A stretch of 64,000 nt of DNA from Tiliqua scincoides (taxonomy: Eukaryota; Chordata; Lepidosauria; Squamata; Scincidae). Location: the NCBI RefSeq assembly GCF_035046505.1, contig NC_089825.1, positions 7,595,408 to 7,659,407 of the forward strand, in the 5' to 3' direction. The notes under the pieces are model-generated. The model did not search any database. It saw only the letters and a program-made list of their open reading frames with translations, and had not been told where the DNA came from. Every line of letters starts with the position of its first letter. Within the stretch, counting starts at the first letter, position 1. A program made the translations under genes and the position numbers. Positions 41,606 through 53,825 of this stretch are shown in pieces.

Positions 41606-43859
41606 ACAGGTTCCTGTACTTGAAAAGGTCCAGGAGCCAGTGCAGTTTGTTTAGAACAGGTGAGATGTTTTTTTCGTATACCCAGCCCTGATCAGTAATC
41701 TAGCTGCTGTATTTTGAACCAACAGCGAATGGGAGGGGCCACTTACATGGTACATTACAGTACTTAATGCCCGTACCCCCTGAGCACTGAGCATCCACTG
41801 AGCATAAGAACAAGTTAATTTTATGATGGCATTCAAGGTTCAATTATAATGAGAAATGGCTGGTCTTTCTCTTGGGAGTGAGCGATGCAAACACTAGAGT
41901 GGAATCTGGGTTTTGTCCTTAATCCTGGTGTCTCTGGGCATCTTGGTAAAACTTTGCATCTGTCTATAGAGCTTAATTCAAATAACTGTTTGGCAGAAAT
42001 CAGATGTCATGATTGATGGCTCACCTGTTCAGGTGTTGTCTGACCTGTCACCAAAACTTGGGAAATAGAGACTCTTGAGATGTTTCACTTCAGCAAAGGA
42101 GTATCAACAACTAGGGTTTTTCCTTTAAATCAATGTTTTGTTTTGTTTTTAAAGTGAGGCAATTACAACCTCTGGGAGATACCTGGTGATTTGTCCTTTT
42201 TGTCAGCATTTTCCTAAATGTTATACAGTCTGATCCTACATTTGAAAATGTCCTGTTGAGGTCAATTATACTAACTGCCCCATCTTATCCCCGGCCATGT
42301 TGTAGCATGCAGCCCTGCCAATAGAAGCTGTGCTGCTTGCTAAGATGAGAAGAGCAATCAGAGAGCCTATTGGTTCTAACATAATGCATTTGTTTAGTTA
42401 TAATATGCAATTGCAGTTATAATTTGCAACTTTTTCTTACATCTCAATTGGCTGCCCAATCACCTATGGGTCTCTTTGAACCCATGCCAGCTGTACACAA
42501 CTGGTGCAAGTCCAAGGAGGGCCACAGAGCGGGAGTGGGCAGAAAAATTGCAAATAAGATTTGAGGTGTGCAGCTGCTGCCGAATCCGCCTCAATTCCTC
42601 CCCCAATATGTACCGATACTCCCCTAGCCCACCCAAGGCCTGTCCCACCACCAACTTACTGGCACCTCCCAGAGTCACTGCCGCATTCTGCACCTCTCAC
42701 CTTTTGTGGGAGTGGCTTGGCAGCACACAACCGCAGCTTGGCTTTTGCGCCACCATAAGGTGCCTTGTGCTGCAGAACCCTGGTACCGACGGCGCAAGGC
42801 CCCAGTAGGATTGGGGCCTTATTCCCAGATAAGCATGCATGTTTTGACTGATATTGATGTGGATACTACTGGTTTGATATTTAATGCCTGATTTGTGTTT
42901 TTTCCATTAACTGGATTTTTTTTGTTTGGCTTTTCCATTTATATCCTTTTTAATGGTCAGGCTAGTTATTTGATTGTGCCTTGTGGCTGTTTATGCGTGT
43001 TTTAATTGCAAAATAAATATAGCACAAATAATATTTTAAAATCCGGCCTAATAGTGTTGTTGTAATTAACAGAATCTCTGGAATAAATCTGCATCTGGAT
43101 CCTTTAATAATATTTACTGACACATGTGAAGCCAATAAATAATAGACCCCATGAGTTGTTACCTGATTACAGCTGCAAGAATTCTGCATGCTAAATACCA
43201 GAGGGAAAGTAAAATACTGTACCATCAATTGAAGGATGAAAGAAGAAATTGCATGAATATGCAATTATAGTTAAATGAATGCAATATGTTAGAACCAAAG
43301 AAGGCAGATAACAATGGAACACTTTAATGAAAATTGGCGCACGTTTATTACTTACTGGAACAACAATGGAACAAATGTGACTCATGTATTTAATTTGTCA
43401 TTGACATTCGGTGATATGTTCCTTGGTCAAGAAAAACTCTTCTTCTTGCCATCAATACTTGCTTGCCTGTTGAGGCTCACAATGTGAATCGGCAAGGGAG
43501 GACGAGCAGCAACTACCACTGCCTTCCTATATTCCTGCCTCTTCCTTCAGGACAGTGGTGGAAATTGGGCCCAGAAAGTTAGAGGAAGAACAAGTGAGTG
43601 TTGATAGGAAGGAGGACGGGTGCCACTTGCCAGAGGTTCCTTCCCCCCAAACATGGAGGTTCCTCTGGTGATCTTCCTTCACTGTCTGAAATCCGAGCCC
43701 TTGGATGCCCAGCAGCTGGTACCATGATGAGCAACTGTTATGAGACTAATCATTAGGAACCTTCTGTTGTTTTTATTTGCTTGTAACCTATCAAGCCAAC
43801 ACAGCCCACCAGCCATGTACTGTGACCTATCAAGTGCATGATTCCTCGTCTTCTTTTTC
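41606..43859. other. Non-coding; AT-rich CNE candidate at 42900-43300
   Basis: No gene is seen. About 41630-41770 (GTCCAGGAGCCAGTGCAGTT, CTAGCTGCTGTATTTTGAACC) resembles antisense L2-type LINE coding remnants. About 42450-42810 ends in AGTAGGATTGGGGCC and may be a MITE. About 42900-43300 is AT-rich and repeat-free, with CTGACACATGTGAAGCCAAT and AATTGCATGAATATGCAAT (octamer-like), a weak conserved-element candidate. Confidence 0.35.
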
Positions 43860-43919
43860 TATAGTCTCAAGCAGGCAGCAGCACATAGGAAGTTCAGTCC
43901 ATTTAGCTCAGCACTGTCT

Positions 43920-44997
43920 CTGTGTTGGCAACGTTCAGTCTCGAAAGACTCTGGTATCGCGCTCTGAAAGGTGGTTCTGGAACAGTGTCTAGTGTGGCTG
44001 AAAAGGCCAATTCGGGAGTGACAATCCCTTCCACACTGGGAGCAAGTGCAGTCTGTCCCTGGCCTGTCTCCCTGGCTATGGGCCTTCCTTCTTTGCCTCT
44101 TAGCCTCAGACTGTTGGCCAAGTGTCTCTTCAAACTGGGAAAGGCCATGCTGCACAGCCTGCCTCCAAGCGGGCCGCTCAGAGGCCAGGGTTTCCCACTT
44201 GTTGAGGTCCACTCCTAAGGCCTTCAGATCGCTCTTGCAGATGTCCTTGTATCGCAGCTGTGGTCTACCTGTAGGGTGCTTTCCTTGCACGAGTTCTCCA
44301 TAGAGGAGAACCTTTGGGATGTGGCCATCATCCATTCTCACGACATGACCGAGCCAACACAGGCGTCTCTGTTTCAGCAGTGCATACATGCTAGGGATTC
44401 CAGCACGTTCCAGGACTGTGTTTGGAACTTTGTCCTTCCAGGTGATGCCGAGAATACGTCGGAGGCAGCGCATGTGGAAAGCGTTCAGTTTCCTCTCCTG
44501 TTGTGAGCGAAGAGTCCATGACTCGCTGCAGTACAGAAGTGTACTTAGGACGCAAGCTCTGTATCTTGGATACATACTTGGATCTTGGTATGTTCCGTCA
44601 GCTTCTTGTTGGACCAGACTCTCTTTGTGAGTCTGGAAAACGTGGTAGCTGCTTTACTGATGCGCTTGTTTAGCTCGGTATCAAGAGAAAGAGTGTCGGA
44701 GATCGTTGAGCCAAGGTACACAAAGTCATGGACAACCTCCAGTTCATGTGCAGAGATTGAAATGCAGGGAGGTGAGTCCACATCCTGAACCATGACCTGT
44801 GTTTTCTTCAGGCTGATTGTCAGTCCAAAATCTTGTCAGGCCTTGCTAAAACGATCCATGAGCTGCTGGAGATCTTTGGCAGAGTGGGTAGTGACAGCTG
44901 CATCGTCGGCAAAGAGGAAGTCACGCAGACATTTCAGTTGGACTTTGGACTTTGCTCTCAGTCTGGAGAGGTTGAAGAGCTTTCCGTCTGATCTGGT
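43920..44997 (-). mobile_element. LINE-A, 5'-truncated copy with 12-bp TSD
   Basis: TCAGCACTGTCT lies at 43908-43919 and 44998-45009 as a target duplication. The copy covers the end of the RT, the thumb (YLGSTISDTLSLDTELNKRIS) and the C-terminal domain (RCLRRILGITW, RRLCWLGHVVRMDDG, RPQLRYKDICK). The C-terminal zinc-finger-like C-x2-C...H...C block is CSQCGRDCHSRIGLFSHTRHC. Frames 44793-44545 and 44575-43859 overlap in different phases, so one frameshift separates them. Confidence 0.88.
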
Positions 44998-45012
44998 CAG
45001 CACTGTCTACGC

Positions 45013-45242
45013 CAGTGATTTTCACTCTTTTTCGTCTCATGGCACACTGAGAAGTTTCAAACATTGCCAAGGCACACCATCATTTTTTTTACAATTGACA
45101 AGGCACACCACACTGCCGGCCAGGGGCTCACATCCCCTAATGACTCTACTAATATGTTACTTTCTGCCAAACTCCTGTGGCACACCTATGGACCATTTGC
45201 AGCACACTAGTGTGCTATGGCACAGTGGTTGAATAATCACTG
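45013..45242. mobile_element. hAT MITE, family D
   Basis: The ends are CAGTGATTTTCACTC and GGTTGAATAATCACTG. The TSDs GTCTACGC (45005-45012) and GTCTATGC (45243-45250) match at 7 of 8. It shares CAAGGCACACCA segments with 32332-32530. It sits in the tRNA SINE. Confidence 0.8.
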
Positions 45243-45346
45243 GTCTATGCTGATTGGCAACAGCTCTCCAATGTTTGAGAGCTGGGGTGCTGGAAATTGA
45301 ACCTGAGATTTCTGCATGCAGAGCAGGTCCTCTGCCACTGAACTAC

Positions 45347-47197
45347 AGACATAGCTACTTATAATGTCATCTTATGAATTTAGGGGTGAATTGACACTGG
45401 AATCATGGGGCTTTCAGCTCAGAGCTGAGGCTCTTCACCACCACCCTACACAGACTGGACAGGCAACAGGTGCAGCAGCTGCTTTCTACTGAAAGAAATA
45501 TAAACTTACAGGCCACGCTTCAAAGAAGACATCACTGTACATCCTTTTTTTAAAAAAAACCTCACTAACTAGGGAAAATGTTACATTTGAAGCAGTCTTC
45601 TGAGCTGACTGCTGCAGGCACATTTTTAAAATTCCAAGAAGCTTTTGAGCATGGGGCATTAAGTGAGGTGGAGCATGGTGCCCTTGCTGATATAATTGCA
45701 CATGATGTATTCAATAATTGTGGCTTTCTCATAAAAACTGTGCTCAGTCATGCAGTAGGTAAAATTCCACCTTGCTGTTTCTGATTTATATTCTGAATAA
45801 GTATTTGCTCAGATTTCACATCTTGTTCTTCTTTTGTGTAAGAACAGCTTTTAAAAAAGTATAATTTCCTGGCTTACGCACAGATGATAATTACTTCTGT
45901 CCTGTGCTATGATGATTGTAATAGAAAACATTAATGCTCCCTAATTTGTCCAGGAGAGGAAAATAAGCATTTCCTTTGAATGAGCAGCATTTTTCTGGGA
46001 GACCATATTAGGAGTTGAATAGTTAGGTTACGTGTAAGTATAACCACTGTTACCAATATAACAGTGATATCCATAACCTTTCTCCATTTAGTTCAGGATC
46101 ACAGGAAGAGATGTAACGCACCGCTTCCATGTCCGGGACCAATGGGGGGGGAGAGCACTATTTTCGAAACAAACTGTGATCTTCTATCTCCCACCCTGCC
46201 CCCTGACCACTCCCAGAATGCACTTACGCAATGCACCTGATAGCCAGCAGGCAGCCTGGCTTACCTGGGTTGCATGATTGCATTGCAGGGGATTCTCACA
46301 AATGCAATGGTGATTGCAACTTTGGGGTGTGCCTAGTGCAAGAGCCCTAAAAGCCCCACACAACGTACTCCCCCCCATGCATACAACCCCCTCCCACTAT
46401 TGTGCCAAGGAATCAGGCAACAGTACTCCTTCATCACCACTGCTATGTGCAGTAACATGAAGGAGGGTCTGTGTCTGCTGTGGCCACTTGCTCCCCCACT
46501 GCTGCCTGGAAGCCACTGGCTGGATTACTGGGCAATGGTGTGGTGCAGCAGCAACAGGATTTGTAAAGTGGCATCAGGTGAAAAGACGACTGTCTGCCGC
46601 TACTGCTTGTCCCTGCTACCTCCCATTAACCAATCAGACGGCCAGGGCCCAATGGGGAAACTTATCTCGAGGCAGTGTAGAGAAGGTCTGCAGGTTGTTG
46701 CTGGAGGCATGCTGCCTTCTGGGACTTGCACCGACAGCAGCACCCCACAGGAAGTCCTAGAGATCCACCACCATACCATGCAGATAGAATTGGGCCATAC
46801 GTTTTTCTTTCACACTTTTAAAATTGCTTAGGGCTACTCTGCTTTGCAACAATGTATGTAGTAGATTGAAATTTCTGGGTTTTTTTAAAAAAACACACCC
46901 TCTTTCTATTCATCTCAACTTCTCATGTATATCCTCACATTCTTCAAGCCGTCACACATTCATGCTCATTCCAGAAAACCCAATTCACCCTTTGCCCCCA
47001 CAAAGTGCTGCCTGCTGTCAGAAAACCTGTTTAAGCTCAAGGCTGCATCTTTTAGGGCATTTTCACAATGATATTAAAAATGCATTCTGCGTTTCCTGTG
47101 CAATAATTCACATGTAAAAATAAACACCCTACGCTGGCTGAAACGTACATTTGATTTTAAAAAAAATGTCTTTGAAAGGACAGCATTGATAGTAGTT
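45347..47197. other. Non-coding; repeat-free AT-rich part at 45790-46080
   Basis: No gene is seen. About 45790-46080 is AT-rich with CAGATGATAATTACTTC and TAATAGAAAACATTAATGC and no recognisable repeat, a weak conserved-element candidate. About 46090-46810 is GC-richer and unassigned. Confidence 0.35.
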
Positions 47198-47622
47198 GGC
47201 AACCTTCAGTCTTGAAAGACTCTGGTATCGCGCTCTGAATGGTGGTTCTGGAACAGCATCTAGTGTGGCTGAAAAGGCCGATTCGGGAGTGACAATCCCT
47301 TCCACACCGGGAGCAAGTGCAGTCTGTCCCTGGTCTGTCTCCCTGGCTATGGGCCTTCCTTCTTTGCCTCTTAGCCTCAGACTGTTGGCCAAGTGTCTCT
47401 TCAAATTGGGAAAGGCCATGCTGCACAGCCTGCCTCCAAGCGGGCCGCTCAGAGGCCAGGGTTTCCCACCTGTTGAGGTCCATCCCTAAGGCCTTCAGAT
47501 CCCTCTTGCAGATGTCCTTGTATCGCAGCTGTGGTCTACCTGTAGGGCGCTTTCCTTGCACGAGTTCTCCATAGAGGAGATCCTTTGGGATCCGGCCATC
47601 ATCCATTCTCACGACACGATTC
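47198..47622 (-). mobile_element. LINE-A, short 3' copy
   Basis: This 425-bp 3' end encodes RMDDGRIPKDLLYGELVQGK through the cysteine/histidine block CSRCGRDCHSRIGLFSHTRCC in one frame, then the shared tail. It is highly similar by eye to 61520-63488. It is truncated at about 47622, just upstream of RMDDG. Confidence 0.85.
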
Positions 47623-49269
47623 TCATAGGACACGACTGGCTTGCTTCAACTGCCATGTGTGCAGAGACTGCTCCGTAGGTGCACATTACCTACGTAATTA
47701 CCGTAGGTGCACATTACCTGCACATTACCACATTAGAGCCTAAACCTGTACCCAGCCAACCCCTGAGACACTGAGTATCTGCTGTTGCCACCATTGCTGT
47801 TGCCACCACCCATAGGGGACCAAGCAGTAGCAGCTAGAGAGATAAGGAAATTTTTCTTTATTTACCTCTCCTGGCTGACCTGGCCTCTCCTGGCTGACTT
47901 CCAGCCAGCCTGCAGGATGCAGCGGATGTAGCGATAGGAACCCCGAACTATGCAGGCTGGTCTAGGATAGGAGCGGGCTGTTAGGGGCTCACATTGGATT
48001 TATACTGGGAATTTGGTGTCAGGGAACCCAAACACAACATGAAGTGCCTGTCTGATGTGACACTTCAATCTTATAAGCTGGAAAGCCAACAGAACATAAT
48101 TCAAGTCATGCCTCTTCTTAGAAATACAAGAGCTCTCAGACAAGTGGAATATTATGCTCAAACAGTCTCCAAATTAAACTGTTAATTAGAAGACCAGCAG
48201 ACCGCATCCTCTATTTTGATTGACAGAAGAAAATCAGTCATTAACAATTGATAAATGAGTCCGTTGCGGGTTTTATGGTGAATATCTTTTACATAATATG
48301 CCATGTGCTATTCAGCTTTCTACCTGTACTGGTTTTATGTTGGCAATAAAAACTGAGAACTGTTATTTACAGTTTATAATAACAATCTTGCCCAGTCCAA
48401 ACCTTGCTGTAAATAACACAAACAGTAAGGGCTCAGCTAACTGCTGTATTTTTGGGACAGGATAATGAGAAAATACCTGCATTTGGGTAGATAACTCATG
48501 TCTGTTCTCTCAATTAGGTGTGGAAATCCAAGCCTTTAATCCCATCATCCAGAACGGATTATAGTCTTCATTTTTAATTGCATTGGTTTTAAATCCTGGT
48601 TCTGTGACTCACAGTCCTGACAAATGTTTAGGATCTGGTACGATAATTGTAGTTCAAGCAGCACTATGCCTCAGCTTGTGACAGTAGGGTGTGAAATCGC
48701 CTCTGGACTTGATAAGAAAAGGTATTAAACCCCTGTGTGCAGGACTACGGCCTCCCACATAGGCACACTCAGCCATTTCACTGGTGACTGTTAAATCATC
48801 ATGGATTCTTCTCAACCACCACAGAGATATCAGCACACATTGTCTCTAGTCTGCTTTGGTGCTCGAGCAGCAGTGATCAGGACAGGCCACAGCTTGTTCA
48901 TCTGAACAGAAATAAACCGACCAAGTGTCCTACTTGGTGACAGTCACAGTCATGCTATAGTCATGTTATTGGAGCAGATTATACATTTGTCATCATTTTA
49001 TACCTGTAAATTGGCAGCTACAGAAACTGACTTGCCCCGATCCTAATCAATGATCAGGTACGGCTTTTCCTAGAATTAATAATATAAGTTTTGACTCTCC
49101 TTCTCGCCCTGAGTACAGTCAAAGCCGGGGCCAGTGTGGTATAAAATATACATTATCCGCCTTTTCCTAATCATCCTGTTCCTGGAGGCACATCTGTCCA
49201 CCACATTTTTTCTTCTCTGGCATTTAGCAGGGGACTCTGCTATATCTCTGTTCTTGGAATAACTACTTG
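47623..49269. other. Non-coding; strong CNE-like stretch at 48040-48480
   Basis: No gene is seen. About 48040-48480 is repeat-free and AT-rich. It contains TGATTGACAG (48217-48226), the exact PBX-PREP/MEIS decamer, beside TTAATTAG (48183-48190) and CATTAACAATTGATAAATGA. Such clusters mark developmental enhancers. The enhancer role is inferred. Confidence 0.35.
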
Positions 49270-50170
49270 CATCTCAAATCAATACACAGTCCAATCCTAA
49301 TCTGTTCTGGAAAGCCAAGTGGCCTGTGCTGTATCCAGCGCAGGTTAGAAGGTAGCTGTAGGGCAACTTGGGGGTGAGGGGATATTTTTCCCCTTACTCT
49401 GTGTCGAGCCCCAGCCACTCCTAAGGGGCTACTTGAATCTGCACCAGCAAATTTGCTGGCTCAAATCCAATCAGCCCATGTAAGGCTGCTCAGGCCAGAG
49501 ATGAGAGTTAAGATTTGTTGTGAGCTACTGTGACCGGTCCCACCCCGTCCCAGGCCTGAGCTGCCTCCCTGTCCACCCTCGCCCAACCAAAACACTCCTC
49601 CCCACCTCTCTGATGCTCTCCCCTCTCCTATTCCATGCACTGGCCTGCCTGGGCCAGTGCAAACACACCATCTTTGGGCAGTGTGGACATCTGCGCTGGC
49701 CTAGCCAGCTCTCAAGTAGTCACAAATGTGCTTTATGGCATGCTTGTGACACTCCTGGGCTGGCACAGGGGGGCCTGAGCCGGCACAGAGCACAGATTGC
49801 ACCCTTAGTTTGTCAGGCTAGTACAGTGGGAATGGACACCAGGGACACGGAGAATTATTTGTACACCTGACATCTCTTGCAATAATGTCTTTGATGTCTG
49901 AGAGCTTTTCTATCAACAATTCCTGCCCACTTTATAGCAGCATCACTGCTGCAAATGGGGCTAGTGTTTACTACTGTCCTTTGAAAATTGTCTTCATTTT
50001 CCTAATGTACTATATCTTCCAGTACATGTTACTGGTGTCTTCTTTGTATCTTTCTTTTGTTGGACTTGGAGCTCCTTCTGGACAGGGAACTATTTTCTCA
50101 TTCTCATGGTTGTGTAAACCGTTTTGAGAACCTTTTGGTTGAAAAGTGATATATACATATTCTTTATAAC
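49270..50170. other. Non-coding; MITE-like repeat and LINE 3' tail
   Basis: About 49288-49808 begins AGTCCAATCCTAATC and ends AGATTGCACCCTTAG, a possible long relative of the CCAATCC foldback repeats. About 50040-50165 (GGACTTGGAGCTCCTTCTGG ... AACCGTTTTGAGAACC ... AAAGTGATATATACATATTC) looks like an L2-type LINE 3' end on the plus strand. Both are tentative. Confidence 0.35.
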
Positions 50171-50691
50171 AACCACCACCACCTGTTTTGGGTGCAGTTA
50201 CACTCTCTTTTAAGGATCAGGTGCATTGGTGTAGGTACTGATTGATCCAGTATGGTTACTAGAAGCTCATGTCTAATGCATTTAATTAAAATATTTATAC
50301 TTCACTTTTATCCCAAACACCAGGGTGCCCACAGTGGCTTGCAAGTTTCATAAAATCAGAGTACGGTGTTAATATGATAAAAACATCAATAGAAACATTA
50401 GAAATCAGAAGTAAAAAAAAAAAATCTTTGACAATAAAACATCTAACATACCCACAAAAACAGAACTAAGAAGGAAAGTCTAATGAAAAGGGAAAGCTTT
50501 CAGCCCCCACTGGAAGGCTAAATGGGAGGGAATAGTTCTCACCTTAAATGGGAGAAGAATTCCATTAAAATGGCACCACTACAGAGAAGACCTCATTACA
50601 TCCAATTTGGCTTTAGCCAAAGGTGGCACTCATACAGAGCTCCCTCAGATGACCTTAGAGGATGTGTAGGTTGATACAGAAGAAGCCAATC
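50171..50691. other. Non-coding, LINE 3' UTR-like remnants
   Basis: No gene is seen. About 50280-50420 resembles antisense L2/CR1-type 3' sequence (CAGGGTGCCCACAGTGGCTT), comparable with 37655-37845. The rest is unassigned. Confidence 0.3.
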
Positions 50692-50699
50692 CTTTAGAC

Positions 50700-51163
50700 C
50701 AGGGGTGCCCAAACCCCGGCCCTGGGGCCACTTGCGGCCCTCGAGGCCTCTCAATGCGGCCCTCAGGGTGCCCCCAGTCTCCAATGAGCCTCTGGCTCTC
50801 CAGAGATTTGTTGGAGCCCACACTGGCCCGACACAACTGTTCTCAGCTTGAGGGAGACTGATTGACCTCTCACGTGAGCTGTGGGATGAGGGCTTCCTCC
50901 ACTGCTTGCTGTTTCACCTCTGTGATGCAGCAGTGGCAGAAAAGGAAAGGCCAGCCTTGCTTTGCGCAAGGCCTTTTATAGGCCTTGAGCTATTGCAAGA
51001 CCTTCATTCATTCATATAAGTTCATCTTTAATGTATTCATTTATGTAAACTTATGTAAATTTATTCAAATTTTAAATATAAATTAATTCTTTTTTCCCCC
51101 GGCCCCCGAAACAGTGTCTGAGATACGATGTGGCCCTCCTGCCAAAAACTTTGGACACCCCTG
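50700..51163 (-). mobile_element. hAT MITE, family A
   Basis: The ends are CAGGGGTGCCCAAACC and TTGGACACCCCTG. The flanking octamers are CTTTAGAC (50692-50699) and CTTTAGAT (51164-51171). It aligns along its length with 31002-31465. Confidence 0.85.
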
Positions 51164-51171
51164 CTTTAGAT

Positions 51172-51397
51172 CTCAAACTTTGGTTCTCAAACTTTGGTTC
51201 TCAAAGTTTGTAGAGGCTGCAGCTGAGGGGTCTGGCTATAATGGTGATGGGGCAGCAGTGCTCCCTCCCCCCTCACTAGCAGCTGGTTCAACGCTTGATG
51301 CACATAGCCTAATCAGCACTGTCAGTTTCATGTCAATTTTGAAAACAGGGTTCATGAGCCACTGGTGGGTTCCAGACCCACAGTTTGAGAACCACTG
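51172..51397. mobile_element. hAT MITE, family C variant, directly abutting
   Basis: The right end is CAGTTTGAGAACCACTG. The left end is a degenerate run of CTCAAACTTTGG repeats. CTTTAGAT lies at 51164-51171 and 51398-51405 as a perfect 8-bp duplication, using the same octamer that flanks the neighbouring family-A element. Confidence 0.65.
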
Positions 51398-51865
51398 CTT
51401 TAGATACCTCAGTCCCAAACAGTCAAGGGCTTTAGCATTCCAAACCACCAGAATTGTATCTGGAACCATTCAGACCACCTTGAATTGTGTCTGGAAATGA
51501 ATCCGCAATCAGTGTAGCCACCAGCAAGTCCAACGGTCTCAAAGGGCATATTTTTGAGAAGGTGTATCACCTTAGGATTTCTTCAAAGCAAGCCTCAAAA
51601 TGGTAACTTTTCTTCAGAAACTGTGATGCTGAACTTTCTTTAACTGTTCTCTTATAGTGTTCAGCATTCAGGGATGAATGTAGGTCACTGGTAATCCTTA
51701 GGCATAAACTGTTTGAACTTAATCAGAAAAAATTAATATTAATCACCATGGTAATTTTTATACCTAATTATAGTCTTTACATGATTATTTTTTTTTCTGC
51801 TCTCACACTATTTGGAAACCCCAGGAGATTATACAATATTGATTTTATACTTATTTATTGTATTC
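51398..51865. other. Non-coding, LINE-like remnants
   Basis: About 51420-51560 (AATTGTGTCTGGAAATGAAT ... CAGTGTAGCCACCAGC) may be antisense L2-type LINE remnants like those at 41630-41770. No gene is seen. Confidence 0.3.
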
Positions 51866-52615
51866 ACCAAGCTAAACAAACGCATCGGTAAAGCAGCTAC
51901 CACGTTTTCCAGACTCACAAAGGGAGTCTGGTCCAACAAGAAGCTGACGGAACATACCAAGATCCAGGTCTACAGAGCTTGCGTCCTGAGTACACTTCTG
52001 TACTGCAGCAAGTCATGGACTCTTCGCTCACAACAGGAGAGGAAACTGAACGAACGCTTTCCACATGTGCTGCCTCCGACGCATCCTCGGCATCACCTGG
52101 CAGGACAAAGTTCCAAATAACACAGTCCTGGAACGTGCTGGAATCCCTAGCATGTATGCACTGCTGAAACAGAGACGCCTGCGTTGGCTCGGTCATGTCG
52201 TGAGAATGGATGATGGCTGGATCCCAAAGGATCTCCTCTATGGAGAACTCGTGCAAGGAAACCACTCTACAGGTAGACCACAGCTGCGATACAAGGACAT
52301 CTGCAAGAGGGATCTGAAGGCCTTAGGAGTGGACCTCAACAGGTGGGAAACCCTGGCCTCTGAGTGGCCCGCTTGGAGGCAGGCTGTGCAGCATGGCCTT
52401 TCCCAGTCTGAGGAGACACTTGGCCAACAGGCTGAGGCAGAGGCAAAGAAGGAAGGCCCATAGCCAGGGAGACAGACCAAGGACACACTACACTTGCTCC
52501 CAGCGTGGAAGGGCTTGTCACTCCCGAATTGGCCTTTTCAGCCACACTAGACGCTGTGCCAGAACTACCATCCAGAGCGCGATACCAGAGTCTTCTGAGA
52601 CTGAAGGTTGCCAAC
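51866..52615 (+). mobile_element. LINE-A, 5'-truncated copy
   Basis: It starts within NKRIGKAATTFSRLTKGVWSNKK and runs through the C-terminal domain to the shared tail CTGAAGGTTGCCAAC. Two frames (51812-52120 and 52065-52463) show a frameshift near 52060 and loss of frame after about 52450, so it is more decayed than 61520-63488. Confidence 0.85.
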
Positions 52616-53216
52616 ATGGATATTGTATTCAAAAGATTTTTACTCTGTCTTTCCAATAAACGGTCAAGGTGATATCTTAGCAATACCTTGCTAAGAGTGT
52701 TACCAAAAAGGCATGGGCCTTCTTTGCATTTGCAGTGGAGATACAGTGAGGGTACAATGGCATAGAAAGCAGGGGGGGAGGCAGAGGCAGCCCACCCTGG
52801 GTACTAGACCCAGAATGGGGTACTGCCTGAGGCCCAGCCAGTATGGTGGCAGTGGAAGGGGCAGGAGAAGTAGCAGCAGCAGGACCAGTCATGGCCACTG
52901 CTATGCTTGCAAGAGCATCCTTCAGTTCACTGCAAGTCCGGCCACTCGCGCTGCAGAACTTGGCAGACCTTTGCAATGGATACACAATTCAGACAAAATA
53001 TTCTTAACCTTGGCTGTGGTCTTTCATGAGAACATAAGAGCCATTAGTTATTTGATTTTCTCTGTAACCGTTTTGTGTACTTTTCATTAAGAAAAGTTGT
53101 ATATAAATACTGTTAATGATGGTTGGCCCAAGGACCATCCAGTCCAGACTGAGACCTTCCAAATGCAGCACTAAATGGTATTCATGGTCCAAATGGAAGC
53201 CTGTGAGAACAATCAC
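52616..53216. other. Non-coding, nothing recognised
   Basis: No gene or repeat is assigned. The opposing open frames at 52677-53090 have no recognisable domain. Confidence 0.35.
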
Positions 53217-53825
53217 CATGGCTTAGAGCAGGGGTGTCCAAACTTTTTGGCAGGAGGGCCACATGATCTCTCTGATGCTCTGTCGGGGCCAGGAAAAAAG
53301 AGTTAATTTACATTTAAAATTTGAATAAATTTACATAAATGAATATATTAGAGATGAAACTTATATGAATGAACAAAGGCCTTGCGATAGCTTAAGCCCT
53401 ATAAAAGGCCTTGTGCAAAGCAAGACCAGCCTTTCCTTCACTACTGCTTCACAGACGTGAAACAGCAAGCTGTGGAGGGAGCCCTTGACCCACAGGTCAT
53501 GCGAGAGGTCAAATAGTCAGCCCTTGCACTGAGAGCAGTTGTGTTGGGCCAGCATGGGCTCCAACAAGCAGGCCAGAGGCTCACTGGAGACTGGGAACTC
53601 CCCGCGGGCCGGATTGGGGGTCCCTGGCTGGGATTTGGGCACCCCTAGCTTAGAGGTAGAGCCTCTGCTTTTTGTGCTGAAGATTCCAGTTCAACTCCTG
53701 ATGTTTCTGGGTAGGTCAGAGAAAATTATTCATGTCTGAAACCTTGGAGAGTCACTGTGTTTACACTACTGAACTAGATGGACTAGTGGTCTAGCTCAGT
53801 ATAAGGTAGCTTCTTATGAACAACA
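53217..53825 (+). mobile_element. tRNA-derived SINE interrupted by a hAT
   Basis: The A-box region GCTTAGAGGTAGAGC appears once at 53648 after the hAT, and its first 8 bp also stand before it (53221-53228). The body ends with the squamate SINE signature TAGATGGACTAGTGGTCTAG and CTCAGTATAAGGTAGCTTC. Confidence 0.75.
53229..53647 (+). mobile_element. hAT MITE, family A
   Basis: The ends are CAGGGGTGTCCAAAC and TTTGGGCACCCCTA, with a perfect TSD GCTTAGAG at 53221-53228 and 53648-53655. It is inserted in the A box of the SINE. Confidence 0.87.

Larger units (their letters stand above)
43860..45346 (-). mobile_element. tRNA-derived SINE split by LINE-A and a hAT
   Basis: The tRNA-like 5' part lies at 45346-45250 on the minus strand (GTTCAGTGGCAGAGGACC, then GGTTCAATTTCCAGCACC). 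The body is cut by the hAT at 45013-45242, resumes at 45012-44998, is cut again by LINE-A (43920-44997), and its 3' part (GAGCTAAATGGAC ...) lies at about 43907-43860. The two younger insertions each have their own target duplications, which puts the order beyond doubt. Confidence 0.75.

Noticed and set aside
44046-44303. Plus-strand frame of 85 residues that recurs at 47317, 58173 and 61645
   Set aside because: It recurs only because it is the antisense of the LINE-A C-terminal domain.
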